A stretch of DNA of 35,899 nucleotides. Source: Paenibacillus agaridevorans (lineage in GTDB: Bacteria > Bacillota > Bacilli > Paenibacillales > Paenibacillaceae). A program made the position numbers and the translations under genes. The stretch spans positions 24,528 through 60,426 of the forward strand of contig NZ_BDQX01000208.1 in NCBI RefSeq assembly GCF_003112455.1, in the 5' to 3' direction. A model generated the notes under the pieces. It ran no database searches. It saw nothing but the letters and a program-made list of their open reading frames with translations, and was not told the DNA's origin. Below are positions 14,690-23,470 of the stretch, one piece after another; positions within the stretch are counted from its first letter, which is position 1, and each line of letters begins with the position of its first letter.

Positions 14690-16616
14690 TGGAATTTCCC
14701 CGATCCGCCAATTGGTCTTCGATCCAAGCCGCCGTCTCTAACGGACGGGAGATGGGAAATTGATGACCGAAAGGCAACGTATCCACACGGCATCCCTGCA
14801 AGGCGTGCGGTATCCGCCATACGGCATCCGCTTCACCCCACAGAATGGCCGCTTTGTTCCGTACTGAAGCCGACAGCATCGGCAAGTAAACGTCCGCGCG
14901 CGTCAGTTGCCTGGCAATTTCCGCCGTCGTCGACAACACTCTGGGAGAAGCCAGCTCCTCCCGGACGTAACGAACATAGTCCTCCGGCACATTCTCGCTC
15001 ATGGCGAAGGTGCCGGATTTTTTGAGCTGTTTGGAGATCAGGCGAAACGAGCCGCGCCTGAACAAGCGGGCGCTCAGCTTCGGGAAACGATACGCGGCCT
15101 TGCGTACGGGATGAAGCGCAGGCTGGAGCAGAAGCAGCTTGCGAACGGCGCCGGGCACGCTCTCCGTCGCTTTCGCCGCAATCAAACCGCCAAAGGAATG
15201 GCCGATCAGCACGACAGGTTCGTCGAAGCTTCGCAGCAGGCGCGCAAGACCTTCGACATACCCTTCTATGACCGAAGGATGACGATGGTAAGGCGCGCGC
15301 CCAAGGCCGGGAAGCTCAAGGATCTGCTTAGGCCCGTCATGCTTGATGGCTCTGGCAAGCGGCAGCAGTTGCTCCGCCGCGCTGTAGATGCCGTGAACGA
15401 ATACGAGCGGCATGGGTTGACCGGTCGTCGGTAGCCGCGAAGGCTGATTAGCGGAAGGGAGGTTCCCCTCTCCCGAAATAACCTCAGCCGTAATGCCCGC
15501 AGCCGGATGAATCCCATCCTGCAAGGCCAGCAGCGTCATCCCCTCGTGGACATGAAGCGTCGCATCACCGGAAAGCTTGCGGCCCGGATGGCTAAGCCGA
15601 TAGTCGAGATCGGCGACGACGCGGCGGAGCGCCTCTTGGTTGACGGCAAGACCTCGCAGCACGCGTTCCTTGGATGTCGTCGTAAATTCTTTCCGCACGA
15701 TGAAGTTCATCGACTCGGAGGGGATGCCAAGCAGTCGGTTCCCGCCCCATGACAACAGCCGCTTTATCAAGACGGGAGGAGCCGCGGCGAGCGGAGGTTT
15801 CACCCTAAGCTCCCGGGCGATAAGCCCCGTCAGCTCCGGCATGGAAAGGCTATCTCTCTTATCATCCAACAAGTAAAAGGTATCGCTGACGGCAGGTCTC
15901 TTTGCGACGAGACTTGCGATGAACGCCGCCGTATGATCGACATGGACCATGGGCAGCCAATGATCCGTCCCGCCAGGAGACAGGGGCATCGCTCCTTTGC
16001 GAACGGCATCGACGAGAATGCCGAGTCCGCCCGTCTGCTCGGTCTCGCCGGTGACCGAATGGCCGACGACGACGCTGGGATTGACGGTGGACAAGGTTAT
16101 TTCAAGCGGTCGCAGAGCCTTACGAATGTAGGAATCGGCCTCGAACTTCATGATCTCGTAAGGCGGTGCGTGGCTGACGGCGCCGGACAGATCCGTCAGC
16201 GCGTTGCTCTCGTCGTATGGACTCATGAATCCGACGACGTGAACGAAGTGGCGCAGCTTGCCTTCCCTGACAAGGCTCTCCGCAAGTCCGGCCGCTTCCC
16301 GGGCCGCGCCGCGGAACACGATCTCGGCCTCGGCCAGATCCAGCCCGATATTCATCGGACCGCCTGCATGAACGAACGTGTCGCAAGCCAGCAATTGCCC
16401 GATGTTCTCCGTGGAGAGGCCCAGCTTCGGCAAGGTTAAGTCGCCGACCATTGGCAAGACGGTCTGATCTCTATCCGTCATCCGCAGCTCTTCCAGCACA
16501 GTCTCGAACTTCGATAGGGAGCGCACAAGCGCATAGACGCCATGGCCCTCCGCAGCCAGTCTCTTCAGGAGAGGTTTGCCTATAAATCCCGTTCCGCCGG
16601 TCAAAAATACGTTCAT
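14658..16616 (-). CDS. Fusion protein: extended SDR (NAD-binding reductase) plus alpha/beta hydrolase
   Basis: 652 residues with two enzyme halves. Residues 1-340 are an extended short-chain dehydrogenase of the NAD_binding_4 / fatty acyl reductase type: nucleotide motif GGTGFIG (7-13), catalytic YEIMK (Y153, K157), NPSVVVG (179-185). After a low-complexity linker (about 345-400), residues 401-640 are an alpha/beta hydrolase: FVHG (406-409), nucleophile elbow GHSFGG (S474), acid near D595/D597 and H618 in FGHQF. Such a pair could act on a thioester or ester substrate in sequence, but the substrate is unknown. A direct-repeat operator in its promoter matches one before the neighbouring tetR gene, so it is probably repressed by that regulator. 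Confidence 0.85.
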   Translation of the reverse strand: MNVFLTGGTGFIGKPLLKRLAAEGHGVYALVRSLSKFETVLEELRMTDRDQTVLPMVGDLTLPKLGLSTENIGQLLACDTFVHAGGPMNIGLDLAEAEIVFRGAAREAAGLAESLVREGKLRHFVHVVGFMSPYDESNALTDLSGAVSHAPPYEIMKFEADSYIRKALRPLEITLSTVNPSVVVGHSVTGETEQTGGLGILVDAVRKGAMPLSPGGTDHWLPMVHVDHTAAFIASLVAKRPAVSDTFYLLDDKRDSLSMPELTGLIARELRVKPPLAAAPPVLIKRLLSWGGNRLLGIPSESMNFIVRKEFTTTSKERVLRGLAVNQEALRRVVADLDYRLSHPGRKLSGDATLHVHEGMTLLALQDGIHPAAGITAEVISGEGNLPSANQPSRLPTTGQPMPLVFVHGIYSAAEQLLPLARAIKHDGPKQILELPGLGRAPYHRHPSVIEGYVEGLARLLRSFDEPVVLIGHSFGGLIAAKATESVPGAVRKLLLLQPALHPVRKAAYRFPKLSARLFRRGSFRLISKQLKKSGTFAMSENVPEDYVRYVREELASPRVLSTTAEIARQLTRADVYLPMLSASVRNKAAILWGEADAVWRIPHALQGCRVDTLPFGHQFPISRPLETAAWIEDQLADRGNSINPVLLSDTP

Positions 16617-16646
16617 GTGTCATCCGTCCCATCGATTTGAATTTAT

Positions 16647-16665
16647 AGTACTAATAGGTACTAAT
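16647..16665. promoter_or_regulatory. TetR-type operator before the SDR-hydrolase gene
   Basis: AGTACTAATAGGTACTAAT contains two GTACTA half sites and matches the sequence before tetR (17273-17291) at 15 of 19 positions. It lies about 30 nt upstream of the start at 16616, next to a TATAAA-like -10 on the minus strand. Confidence 0.6.
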
Positions 16666-16678
16666 TCGATTAAAAAAA

Positions 16679-17269
16679 TTACTTTAGCAAAAGCGCTAAA
16701 GCAGGCAATACATCCTTCAGCATTCCGTTCATGCCGGTGCTCTGGGCGACAAACAACCCACCTTCGATCGTCGAGACGATCATCGCGGCGGTTGCTTGCG
16801 CAGGCAGATCCTTGCGCAATTCGCCCCGACTTATTCCGTCCGTCAGCAGGGCTTCCAGACTTTCCAGCTGCATGGAGAAAAAACGCCGGAATTTCTCTTT
16901 AGCCGCGGGGTATTCGCCAGCCGTCTGGACGTACAGCGTCAAGAAGGGACATCCGCCGAGATAGTTGTTATTTTCGTTCTCCAAGGATAAAGCGGAGATG
17001 ACCCTCTCAAGCTTGTCGTAGACGGACGCCCCCTCTTCCGACAGAATAGCGGCCAGCCTTCGCTCGTAGTGTGACGTTAAGCCGTCCACGATCGTGAGCA
17101 GAAGCTCCTCCTTGCTCTTGAAATAATAATAAATATTCGTCTTGGAGACATGGCTGTAGGCGACGATGTCATCCATGCTGGTGACCGTTACGCCCCGCGT
17201 GAGGAAGAGATGCGACGCGGCTTCCAGAGCGACGTCGCGATTGGAGTTCGTTCGTTTTGTTGGTGTCAT
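16679..17269 (-). CDS. TetR/AcrR-family repressor
   Basis: 196 residues from the ATG at 17269. The N-terminal helix-turn-helix is clear: ALEAASHLFLTRGV, then SMDDIVAYSHVSKTNIYYYF and KSKEELL. The C-terminal half is a helical ligand pocket (GGCPFLTLY, EYPAAKEKFRRFF), similar to YxaF/LmrA-type regulators. An in-frame ATG at 17299 lies inside the promoter and is rejected. The gene has its own operator directly before the start and shares that sequence with the SDR-hydrolase promoter. It probably represses both until a small molecule binds. No ribosome site precedes the start. Confidence 0.85.
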   Translation of the reverse strand: MTPTKRTNSNRDVALEAASHLFLTRGVTVTSMDDIVAYSHVSKTNIYYYFKSKEELLLTIVDGLTSHYERRLAAILSEEGASVYDKLERVISALSLENENNNYLGGCPFLTLYVQTAGEYPAAKEKFRRFFSMQLESLEALLTDGISRGELRKDLPAQATAAMIVSTIEGGLFVAQSTGMNGMLKDVLPALALLLK

Positions 17270-17272
17270 AAT

Positions 17273-17304
17273 GGTACTATACGGTACTAATATCATCATG
17301 TCAA
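17273..17304 (-). promoter_or_regulatory. tetR promoter overlapped by its operator; probable leaderless start
   Basis: On the minus strand TTGACA (17304-17299), exactly 17 nt, then TATAGT (17281-17276). The -10 lies inside the 19-nt operator GGTACTATACGGTACTAAT (17273-17291). Only 6 nt separate the -10 from the ATG at 17269, so transcription should begin at or very near the A of the start codon. Confidence 0.7.
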
Positions 17305-17391
17305 TTCATGATGCCGGTTGCGTCCCGAAAAAGCGTACGAAAGCGGCGGGCGAGTCGCATGACCCGCGGCCTTGTCTGCAAGGTCGTTCAT

Positions 17392-18009
17392 TTAAGCTTC
17401 GTTGAGCACGTTCTCCATAAGCGCGGAGAGAAGCTGGATGCCAACCTGATTATGCCCGCCTTCGGGGATGATGAGGTCGGCGTATTTTTTGGACGGCTCG
17501 ATAAAGGCTTCATGCATCGGTTTTACCGTCTCCAGATATTGGTCGTAAATGGACTGTATGCTGCGGCCGCGTTCCTGGATATCCCGCAGCACCCTGCGTA
17601 AAATGCGGACGTCCGGGTCGGTATCGACGAACACTTTGATATCGAGCAGATCCCGCACATGTTGGTCGGCCAGCACGAGCAGCCCTTCCAGCACAACGAT
17701 CCGATTCGGCTTGAGCTCCAGCGTTTCGGTCTCGGAGCGGGCGTGACGGGAGAAGTCGTAGACCGGCGCGACGGCCCGACGTCCCTCGCGCAGAAGCTTG
17801 AGATCGCGAATAAGCAATTCGTTGTCGAAGGCCAGCGGGTGATCGTAATTGAGGCGCTCGCGTTCTTCGAGGATAAGCTCTGGGAAATTTTTATAATAAT
17901 TGTCCTGCGAGATGAATGTGACTTTGTCTGCGCCGATCCGGTCGATGACGGAACGCGCGACGGTTGTTTTGCCGGAGCCAGTGCCTCCTGCGATACCGAT
18001 CATTAACAT
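17392..18009 (-). CDS. udk: Uridine kinase
   Basis: Phosphorylates uridine and cytidine to UMP and CMP in pyrimidine salvage (cytoplasm). The 205-residue protein has the P-loop GGTGSGKTT at 8-16, SQDNYYK, the substrate loop LNYDHPLAFD, YDFSRHARS, and DTDPDVRILRRVLRDIQERGR as the lid region (residues about 128-149). The length is typical. AGGAGGG lies upstream, but with about 14 nt to the first ATG, a rather long spacing; no better start is in frame. It stands as a single gene here rather than beside greA, where Bacillus often has it. Confidence 0.95.
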   Translation of the reverse strand: MLMIGIAGGTGSGKTTVARSVIDRIGADKVTFISQDNYYKNFPELILEERERLNYDHPLAFDNELLIRDLKLLREGRRAVAPVYDFSRHARSETETLELKPNRIVVLEGLLVLADQHVRDLLDIKVFVDTDPDVRILRRVLRDIQERGRSIQSIYDQYLETVKPMHEAFIEPSKKYADLIIPEGGHNQVGIQLLSALMENVLNEA

Positions 18010-18181
18010 GGGCGAAGCTTCACCCTCCTAGTCTTGGATGCGTTTGAGATCACCGTATTGTAGCATATGACAGCCCCTATTTCACCATGCGGAGAACAGC
18101 TGGAGTAAATTTGCTATTTGCGCTTGGACCGCACTTCGTATTACCTTAGTGTGTAGGATGACTGATCGGGAGGTGGCGGGT

Positions 18182-18736
18182 ATGCCGCTGTTGACGAAGG
18201 AGCAGAGCTTGCTTCCGGCGGCTCGCAAGGCGAAGGAAGTAGAGGCGATTATCTCGTCGCCCTATACGTACATGGTGCTGCTGGGCGGGCATCTGGGACA
18301 TGTTCAAGGACTTGTCGATCTGGCCAGAGCCGGTGGCAAAAAAGTGCTTCTGCACGCCGATCTCATCGACGGCCTTAAGAATGACGAATACGCGGCGGAG
18401 TATCTATGCCAGACGATTCGCCCGGCAGGGCTTATCTCGACGCGCGCGGGCGTGATCGCCCGGACGAAGCAAGCAGGGCTTATCGCCGTACAGAGGCTGT
18501 TCCTGCTGGATTCGGATGCGCTGGAGAAGAGCTGCAAGCTGCTGGAGAAGACGCAGCCCGATTACGTCGAGGTGCTGCCGGGACTAATGCCCGAGATTAT
18601 CGCGGAGGTGAAGGAGCGGACCGGGATCCCCGTCATCGCGGGCGGACTGATCCGCACCAAGGAGCATGTGCGGCAGGCGCTGGCGGCGGGCGCCGCTGCG
18701 ATTACGACGTCGCGGAGCGAGCTTTGGCGGGAATAG
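18182..18736 (+). CDS. glpP: Glycerol uptake operon antiterminator GlpP
   Basis: 184 residues. GlpP binds glp leader RNA in the presence of glycerol 3-phosphate and prevents termination. The sequence has the family's TIM-barrel-like pattern: VVLLGG-like MVLLGGHLGH, KKVLLHADLIDGL, GLISTRAGVI, QPDYVEVLPGLMPEII, and the phosphate-binding end GIPVIAGGLIRT with AAITTSRSELW. The start at 18182 is chosen over an upstream frame extension because GGGAGG (18168-18173) lies 8 nt before it. It precedes glpK by 96 nt and acts most visibly on the glpD leader downstream. Confidence 0.92.
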   Translation: MPLLTKEQSLLPAARKAKEVEAIISSPYTYMVLLGGHLGHVQGLVDLARAGGKKVLLHADLIDGLKNDEYAAEYLCQTIRPAGLISTRAGVIARTKQAGLIAVQRLFLLDSDALEKSCKLLEKTQPDYVEVLPGLMPEIIAEVKERTGIPVIAGGLIRTKEHVRQALAAGAAAITTSRSELWRE

Positions 18737-18832
18737 GACCGCAGTATGGAATTCGGTTTATGGTTTGTGATCATTATCGGATTATGGATTGATCGATAGT
18801 TGTTGAACCATCAGGTATGAGGAGGAAGCGTT

Positions 18833-20323
18833 GTGGAAACCTATATGTTATCGCTGGATCAGGGGACGACCAGCACGAGAGCGCTGCTTGTAGATCGCAT
18901 GGGGCGGATCGCTGGCATCGCGCGAGAGGAGCTTAAACTTGAATACCCATCGCCTGGCGCCGTGGAAGCGGATGCATTGGATATTTGGGAATCAACGAAA
19001 CGTGTCATGCGCGGCGTGTTGAAGGAAACGGGCGCGCGGCCGGAGCAGATTGCGGGCATTGGCATTACGAATCAGAGAGAGACGACGATCGTCTGGGACA
19101 AAGCGACTGGAGAGCCCATTCATGCAGCGATTGTCTGGCAGTCTCGCCAGTCGGCCGATATTTGCAACAGTCTTAAGGCCGACGGTCACGGGGACAATAT
19201 TCATGCTCGCACGGGGCTGTTGATCGACGCTTATTTCTCCGGGACCAAAATCGCTTGGCTGCTGGAGCATGTGGACGGCGCCCGGGAACGCGCCGAGCGC
19301 GGGGAGCTGCTATTCGGCACGGTCGAGACGTGGCTCATCTGGAAGTTGACAGGCGGAAAGGCGCATGTGACGGATGTATCGAATGCGTCGCGCACGCTGT
19401 TGTTCAACATTCATGATCGCGGGTGGGATGATGAGCTGTTGAGCTTGCTCCGCATCCCTCGCGCGATGCTGCCGGAAGTGAAGTCCAGCTCCGAAATTTA
19501 CGGATACGCGGAGGAATCGCTGCTGGGGCTTGCCCTTCCGATCTCCGGCGCCGCCGGCGACCAGCAGGCCGCTCTGTTCGGACAGAACGCCTTCCGCAAG
19601 GGAGCGACGAAAAATACGTACGGCACGGGCTGCTTTATGCTCATGAATACCGGCGAGCAAGCGATCATGTCGCAGAAGGGACTGCTCACTACGATCGCCT
19701 GGGAGCTGGACGGAAAGCTGGAATACGCGCTGGAGGGCAGCGTATTCGTGGCCGGTGCTGCCATTCAGTGGCTGCGCGATGGGCTGGAGTTGATCGAATC
19801 GGCTTCCGAGACGGAGGTGCTGGCGGCCGAAGCGGGAGGAACGGACGGCGTTTATGTCGTGCCCGCTTTCGTGGGTCTTGGCACGCCGTATTGGAACAGC
19901 GATGTACGAGGCTCCGTATTCGGTCTGACGCGGGGAACGACCAAGGCGCACTTCGTGCGCGCAGTGCTGGAATCGCTGGCGTATCAGACGAAGGATGTGC
20001 TCAAGGTGATGGAGGAGGAAGCCGGCGTCCATCTGGAATCGCTGGCGGTGGATGGAGGCGCAGTGTCGAATGGTCTTCTGATGCAGTTCCAGAGCGATCT
20101 GCTCGGCGTGCCGGTCGAGCGTCCGCTATCGCTGGAATCCACGGCTCTTGGAGCGGCTTATTTGGCCGGTCTTGCCGTAGGTTTCTGGAAGGATAAGACT
20201 GAGATCGAGGCGCTGCGCCAGGTGGATCGTCTATTCGAGCCTGCCATGGACGAAGCCCGAAGACAAGAGCTGTACGGCGGCTGGAAGCGCGCGGTCGCGG
20301 CGGCGATGGCATTTAGCAACTGA
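18833..20323 (+). CDS. glpK: Glycerol kinase
   Basis: ATP-dependent conversion of glycerol to glycerol 3-phosphate. 496 residues, full length: [10 protein letters not shown] (7-16), [19 protein letters not shown], catalytic base D243 in [10 protein letters not shown], the [11 protein letters not shown] phosphate loop and the late [17 protein letters not shown]. The start is GTG, with GGAGG 7 nt upstream. Most Bacillota glycerol kinases carry a His in a YHF motif shortly before the GDQQ segment that is phosphorylated by the PTS; here the region reads YAEESLLG (225-232) with no His and one residue fewer, so that activation seems absent. No glpF (glycerol facilitator) gene is present between glpP and glpD. 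Confidence 0.97.
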   Translation: METYMLSLDQGTTSTRALLVDRMGRIAGIAREELKLEYPSPGAVEADALDIWESTKRVMRGVLKETGARPEQIAGIGITNQRETTIVWDKATGEPIHAAIVWQSRQSADICNSLKADGHGDNIHARTGLLIDAYFSGTKIAWLLEHVDGARERAERGELLFGTVETWLIWKLTGGKAHVTDVSNASRTLLFNIHDRGWDDELLSLLRIPRAMLPEVKSSSEIYGYAEESLLGLALPISGAAGDQQAALFGQNAFRKGATKNTYGTGCFMLMNTGEQAIMSQKGLLTTIAWELDGKLEYALEGSVFVAGAAIQWLRDGLELIESASETEVLAAEAGGTDGVYVVPAFVGLGTPYWNSDVRGSVFGLTRGTTKAHFVRAVLESLAYQTKDVLKVMEEEAGVHLESLAVDGGAVSNGLLMQFQSDLLGVPVERPLSLESTALGAAYLAGLAVGFWKDKTEIEALRQVDRLFEPAMDEARRQELYGGWKRAVAAAMAFSN

Positions 20324-20334
20324 ACAGTCTAGGC

Positions 20335-20363
20335 TTGCGATCGGCTTTGGCACATGCTATAGT
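20335..20363 (+). promoter_or_regulatory. glpD promoter
   Basis: TTGCGA (20335-20340), a 17-nt spacer, then TATAGT (20358-20363), beginning 12 nt after the glpK stop. Transcription from about 20370 would give a 200-nt leader before glpD. Confidence 0.65.
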
Positions 20364-20397
20364 GGGGTTAAGTTAATAAAGGTCGGAGATTCGGAGA

Positions 20398-20454
20398 AAC
20401 CGTTTAGGCCATCAGCCTTCCGCGAGGGAGGAGGATGGTCTGGGCGGTTTTTTT
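20398..20454 (+). promoter_or_regulatory. GlpP-responsive leader terminator of glpD
   Basis: The arms 20398-20413 and 20434-20449 pair over 16 positions if G-U pairs are allowed (AACCG and CCATC ends are exact). An inner small hairpin CCTTCC-GCGA-GGGAGG has a GNRA loop, and seven T residues (20448-20454) follow. It lies in the untranslated leader of glpD, the position of the GlpP-controlled terminator in Bacillus subtilis glpD. Without GlpP plus glycerol 3-phosphate transcription should stop here. Confidence 0.75.
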
Positions 20455-20570
20455 CGATTTCTATCGTGTTTCAGGCTTCAATTTGGAGAGCGTGCGGATG
20501 AGCATAATACTGGCAAATGGGTAATGATAAACATAACGTGTCTACAGGAGAGCGAACGGAGGAATCGGAT

Positions 20571-22307
20571 ATGGAACAAAAACGGGTAGGAACAGGGAAC
20601 GAAGCAGGCGAATTCGGAGGAGAAGTCGGGCAGGTCAGCGATACGGCCTTCGGAGCGAGCAGTCGTAGCGGCAGTCTTCGCGCGATGGCGGCCAGTCAGT
20701 TGGATGTATTGATCATCGGGGGAGGCATTACGGGGGCCGGTATCGCCCTGGACGCGGCGTCTCGGGGGATGAGAGTCGGTTTGGTGGAAATGCAGGACTT
20801 CGCGGCGGGCACGTCGAGCCGTTCGACGAAGCTGGTGCACGGGGGGTTGCGGTACTTGAAGCAACTCGAGATCGGCGTCGTCGCCGAGGTAGGCAAGGAA
20901 CGTGCCATCGTATACGAGAACGGACCGCATGTGACGACTCCGGAGTGGATGCTGCTGCCGTTTTACAAGGGGGGAACATTCGGCAAGTTCACCACGTCGA
21001 TCGGCCTTAGAGTGTATGACTTCCTGGCGGGCGTCAAGCGGAGCGAGCGCAGGAAGATGCTCGGCAAGGCAGAGACGCTGGCGAAGGAACCACTGCTGAA
21101 GGAGGACGGCATAAAGGGCGGCGGCTATTATGTCGAATATCGGACGGACGATGCGAGACTGACGATCGAGGTGCTCAAAAAGGCGATCGATTCCGGAGCC
21201 ATGGCGGTCAACTATGCCCGCGCAGAGAAGCTGCTGTATGACGGGAAAGGGACCGTATGCGGGGCGGAAGTGCACGATATCATCGGCGGAACAACGCATA
21301 GGTTGTCGGCTACTTACGTCATCAATGCGGCGGGACCATGGGTCGACGACGTGCGCGAGCTGGACGGATCCAAGCGGGGCAAGACGCTTCGTTTGACCAA
21401 AGGCGTGCATCTGGTATTCGACGGAGGCAGATTTCCGCTAAGGCAGGCGGTGTACTTCGATACGCCGGACGGCCGCATGGTGTTTGCGATTCCGCGTGAC
21501 GGCAAGACGTACTTCGGCACGACGGACACGAACTATGCGGGCGATACGGCCCATCCGGCCATGACGGTCGCTGACCGCGACTATCTGCTGACAGCCGCGA
21601 ACGGCATGTTCCCTCAGCTTAGGTTAACTTCTGCGGACGTGGAATCGAGCTGGGCTGGTCTTCGACCGCTTATTCAACAGGAAGGAAAGTCCCCGTCGGA
21701 GGTATCCCGCCGGGATGAGCTGTTCGTATCGGAATCCGGCTTGCTGTCGATCGCGGGCGGCAAGCTGACGGGTTATCGCAAGATGGCGGAGAACGTTGTC
21801 GACAAGGTTGTCTCGCTCATGAAGAGCAACGGCAACGGCGGGTCGTACGGCAGCAGTATGACGCGCGACTTGCCGATATCGGGCGGTGACGTGGGCGGCT
21901 CTGCGCGATTCGAAGCTTATGTCCGTTCGGCTGTTGCAGATGGAGAGAGGGCGGGTTTCAGCAGACGCGATGCGGACTTCCTGGCAAGGCGCTACGGCTC
22001 GAACGTTGGCAGAATCTTTGACGACGCCGAACAATCCGGCCGCTTGGCCAGTGTCTACGGGTTGCCGGCGGATTTGGCCGCGATGCTGCGGTATTCGATG
22101 CTTCACGAGATGGCGGTTACGCCGGCCGACTTCTTCGTCCGCCGCACGGGGGATCTTTTCTTCCGCATGGACACGGTCCGCGCATGGAAGGAGCCCGTTA
22201 TCCGAGCCATGGAGCAGGAGCTTGGCTGGAGCGTGGAGCAGTTCGAACGTTATGCCGCGGAACTGGATACGCTTATTCGTGAGGCGGTCACGCCGGTGCA
22301 CCCTTAA
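20571..22307 (+). CDS. glpD: Aerobic glycerol-3-phosphate dehydrogenase
   Basis: FAD enzyme at the membrane that oxidises glycerol 3-phosphate to dihydroxyacetone phosphate and feeds electrons to menaquinone. 578 residues from the chosen start. Dinucleotide motif GGGITGAG at about 50-57, then RGMRVGLVEMQDFAAGTSSRS (listed as positions 65-85), LVHGGLRYL, the YVINAAGPW motif, and the C-terminal DAO_C domain. An in-frame ATG at 20517 would add 18 residues; the ATG at 20571 is preferred because GGAGG is 8 nt upstream. The first 45 residues form a low-complexity Gly/Ser/Glu tail longer than in B. subtilis GlpD. It is regulated by leader antitermination. Confidence 0.96.
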   Translation: MEQKRVGTGNEAGEFGGEVGQVSDTAFGASSRSGSLRAMAASQLDVLIIGGGITGAGIALDAASRGMRVGLVEMQDFAAGTSSRSTKLVHGGLRYLKQLEIGVVAEVGKERAIVYENGPHVTTPEWMLLPFYKGGTFGKFTTSIGLRVYDFLAGVKRSERRKMLGKAETLAKEPLLKEDGIKGGGYYVEYRTDDARLTIEVLKKAIDSGAMAVNYARAEKLLYDGKGTVCGAEVHDIIGGTTHRLSATYVINAAGPWVDDVRELDGSKRGKTLRLTKGVHLVFDGGRFPLRQAVYFDTPDGRMVFAIPRDGKTYFGTTDTNYAGDTAHPAMTVADRDYLLTAANGMFPQLRLTSADVESSWAGLRPLIQQEGKSPSEVSRRDELFVSESGLLSIAGGKLTGYRKMAENVVDKVVSLMKSNGNGGSYGSSMTRDLPISGGDVGGSARFEAYVRSAVADGERAGFSRRDADFLARRYGSNVGRIFDDAEQSGRLASVYGLPADLAAMLRYSMLHEMAVTPADFFVRRTGDLFFRMDTVRAWKEPVIRAMEQELGWSVEQFERYAAELDTLIREAVTPVHP

Positions 22308-22330
22308 TCGGCAACTGCGGTAGAACGCCG

Positions 22331-22660
22331 AAGCTCCCTCCAAACTTGCCCGGTTCGGCTGTCGGCTCGCATTAAGGGAAAGCTTTCTCTCCAAGGTTGC
22401 CTGGTTCGAATGGGCCGTCAGCTTCACACTTGCCAAGTCCGTCCGCTGGCTCCACTTTAAAGGGAAAAGCTCCCTTTAATCTCAACAATTCCGGTCGTTT
22501 GCTCCACTTAAAGGGAAAAATGTAAGTAGAATAACTCCTACTAATGACGCAGCTTTTTCGCCAATATTTCGAAAAGGCTTTAATTACAGGGTGAATTTCC
22601 CTCTAATAGCTCAAAAAGCTTAGTTCTATTGAAATTAAGTGGCGATTTTCCGCTTATTGC
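22331..22660. repeat. Array of spaced imperfect hairpin units, same family as 8107-8293
   Basis: Units of the type ATTAAAGGGAAAAGCTCCCTTTAAT begin near 22371, 22455, 22506, 22582 and 22633, with a half unit at 22331. The unit at 22455-22482 is an almost perfect palindrome; others are degenerate (GGCGATTTTCCGC at 22641). Two intervening segments are also repeated (CTTGCC-GGTTCG). No gene is seen from 22308 to 22960. Confidence 0.7.
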
Positions 22661-22760
22661 TAGTGTGTTGCTAGTTGCTAGTGTGTTGCTATGTTGCTAG
22701 TGTGTTGCTAGTATGCTCCCATGTTAGTAATGTTGCTAGTATGTTGTTAGTTCGTTGCAT
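22657..22760. repeat. TTGCTAGTGTG-type short tandem repeat
   Basis: About 100 nt made of degenerate 7-11-nt steps of TTGCTAGTGTG and TTGCTAGTATG, directly abutting the hairpin array. No coding potential is seen. Confidence 0.75.
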
Positions 22761-22960
22761 GTAATATCAAATTACCGCTAACGATCGCAAATCCTCTAAG
22801 TTGGAACGCTATGGCAACTTCTGCGTATTTCGACATGTCCCGACTAATTTATGCTAGAATAAGAGACAATTAGTATGGGTGTAGGCGAAGGATGCAAGGC
22901 GACGCGGAAGCGTGGAACCCGCATCTTTCGTGGATAAATCGCAGAAGGCGGGTGAATGCG

Positions 22961-23470
22961 ATGAAAGTAGCGAAACTATTGTATACCGTTATGATTCTAT
23001 CTCTATTATATGTTGCCGTGCCGATAGAGACGGCGAGTGCCGGCATGTTCGACCGGATCAAGGATATTTACCAGGCGCCCGACAAGCTGGACGAGCTCCA
23101 GGAGGCTTACGACGCCAGCATCAAGGCCGTGGAAGGACAGCTGGAGGATTCGCGCCGCCAAGCCGAGCAGTTGCTCCAGCGCCAGCAGGAGCTGGAGTCC
23201 AGCAACGAAGCTATTCGGGATCAAAACGAGCAGATGCAGGCACGCAATGAGGAGCTGGCACGGGAGAATGCAAGGCTGGTGGGCCAGATGGAAGAGCTGG
23301 AGCAGAACCGTCAGTCGCTGTACCGCAAAGCGGCAATCGCCGCAGGAGCTCTTGTGGCGCTCATTGCCGTCTATGCGTTGTCCGTACGGGTATGGCGCTA
23401 CTTGACATGGCGCCGACAAGGGCGCGGCGGCAGAGCGCATGACGACAGCCGCGGAGTGACGCTGCCATGA
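22961..23470 (+). CDS. Membrane protein with extracytoplasmic coiled coil
   Basis: 169 residues. The N-terminus is a signal peptide or anchor (MKVAKLLYTVMILSLLYVAV, likely cleavage after ETASA). A coiled coil follows from about residue 45 to 120, rich in Gln/Glu (QLLQRQQELESSNEAI, ENARLVGQMEELEQNRQ), then a second hydrophobic helix (AIAAGALVALIAVYALSV) and a basic tail (RRQGRGGRAHDD). This is type I topology if the first helix is cleaved. An ATG at 22892 would place a charged tail before the signal; the ATG at 22961 is preferred, though its ribosome site is weak (AAGGCGGG). The stop overlaps the start of the AIM24 gene by 4 nt (ATGA), so the two are coupled. Function unknown. Confidence 0.75.
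   Translation: MKVAKLLYTVMILSLLYVAVPIETASAGMFDRIKDIYQAPDKLDELQEAYDASIKAVEGQLEDSRRQAEQLLQRQQELESSNEAIRDQNEQMQARNEELARENARLVGQMEELEQNRQSLYRKAAIAAGALVALIAVYALSVRVWRYLTWRRQGRGGRAHDDSRGVTLP

Noticed and set aside
20517..20570. Upstream ATG start for glpD
   Set aside because: It has no ribosome site, while GGAGG stands 8 nt before the ATG at 20571.
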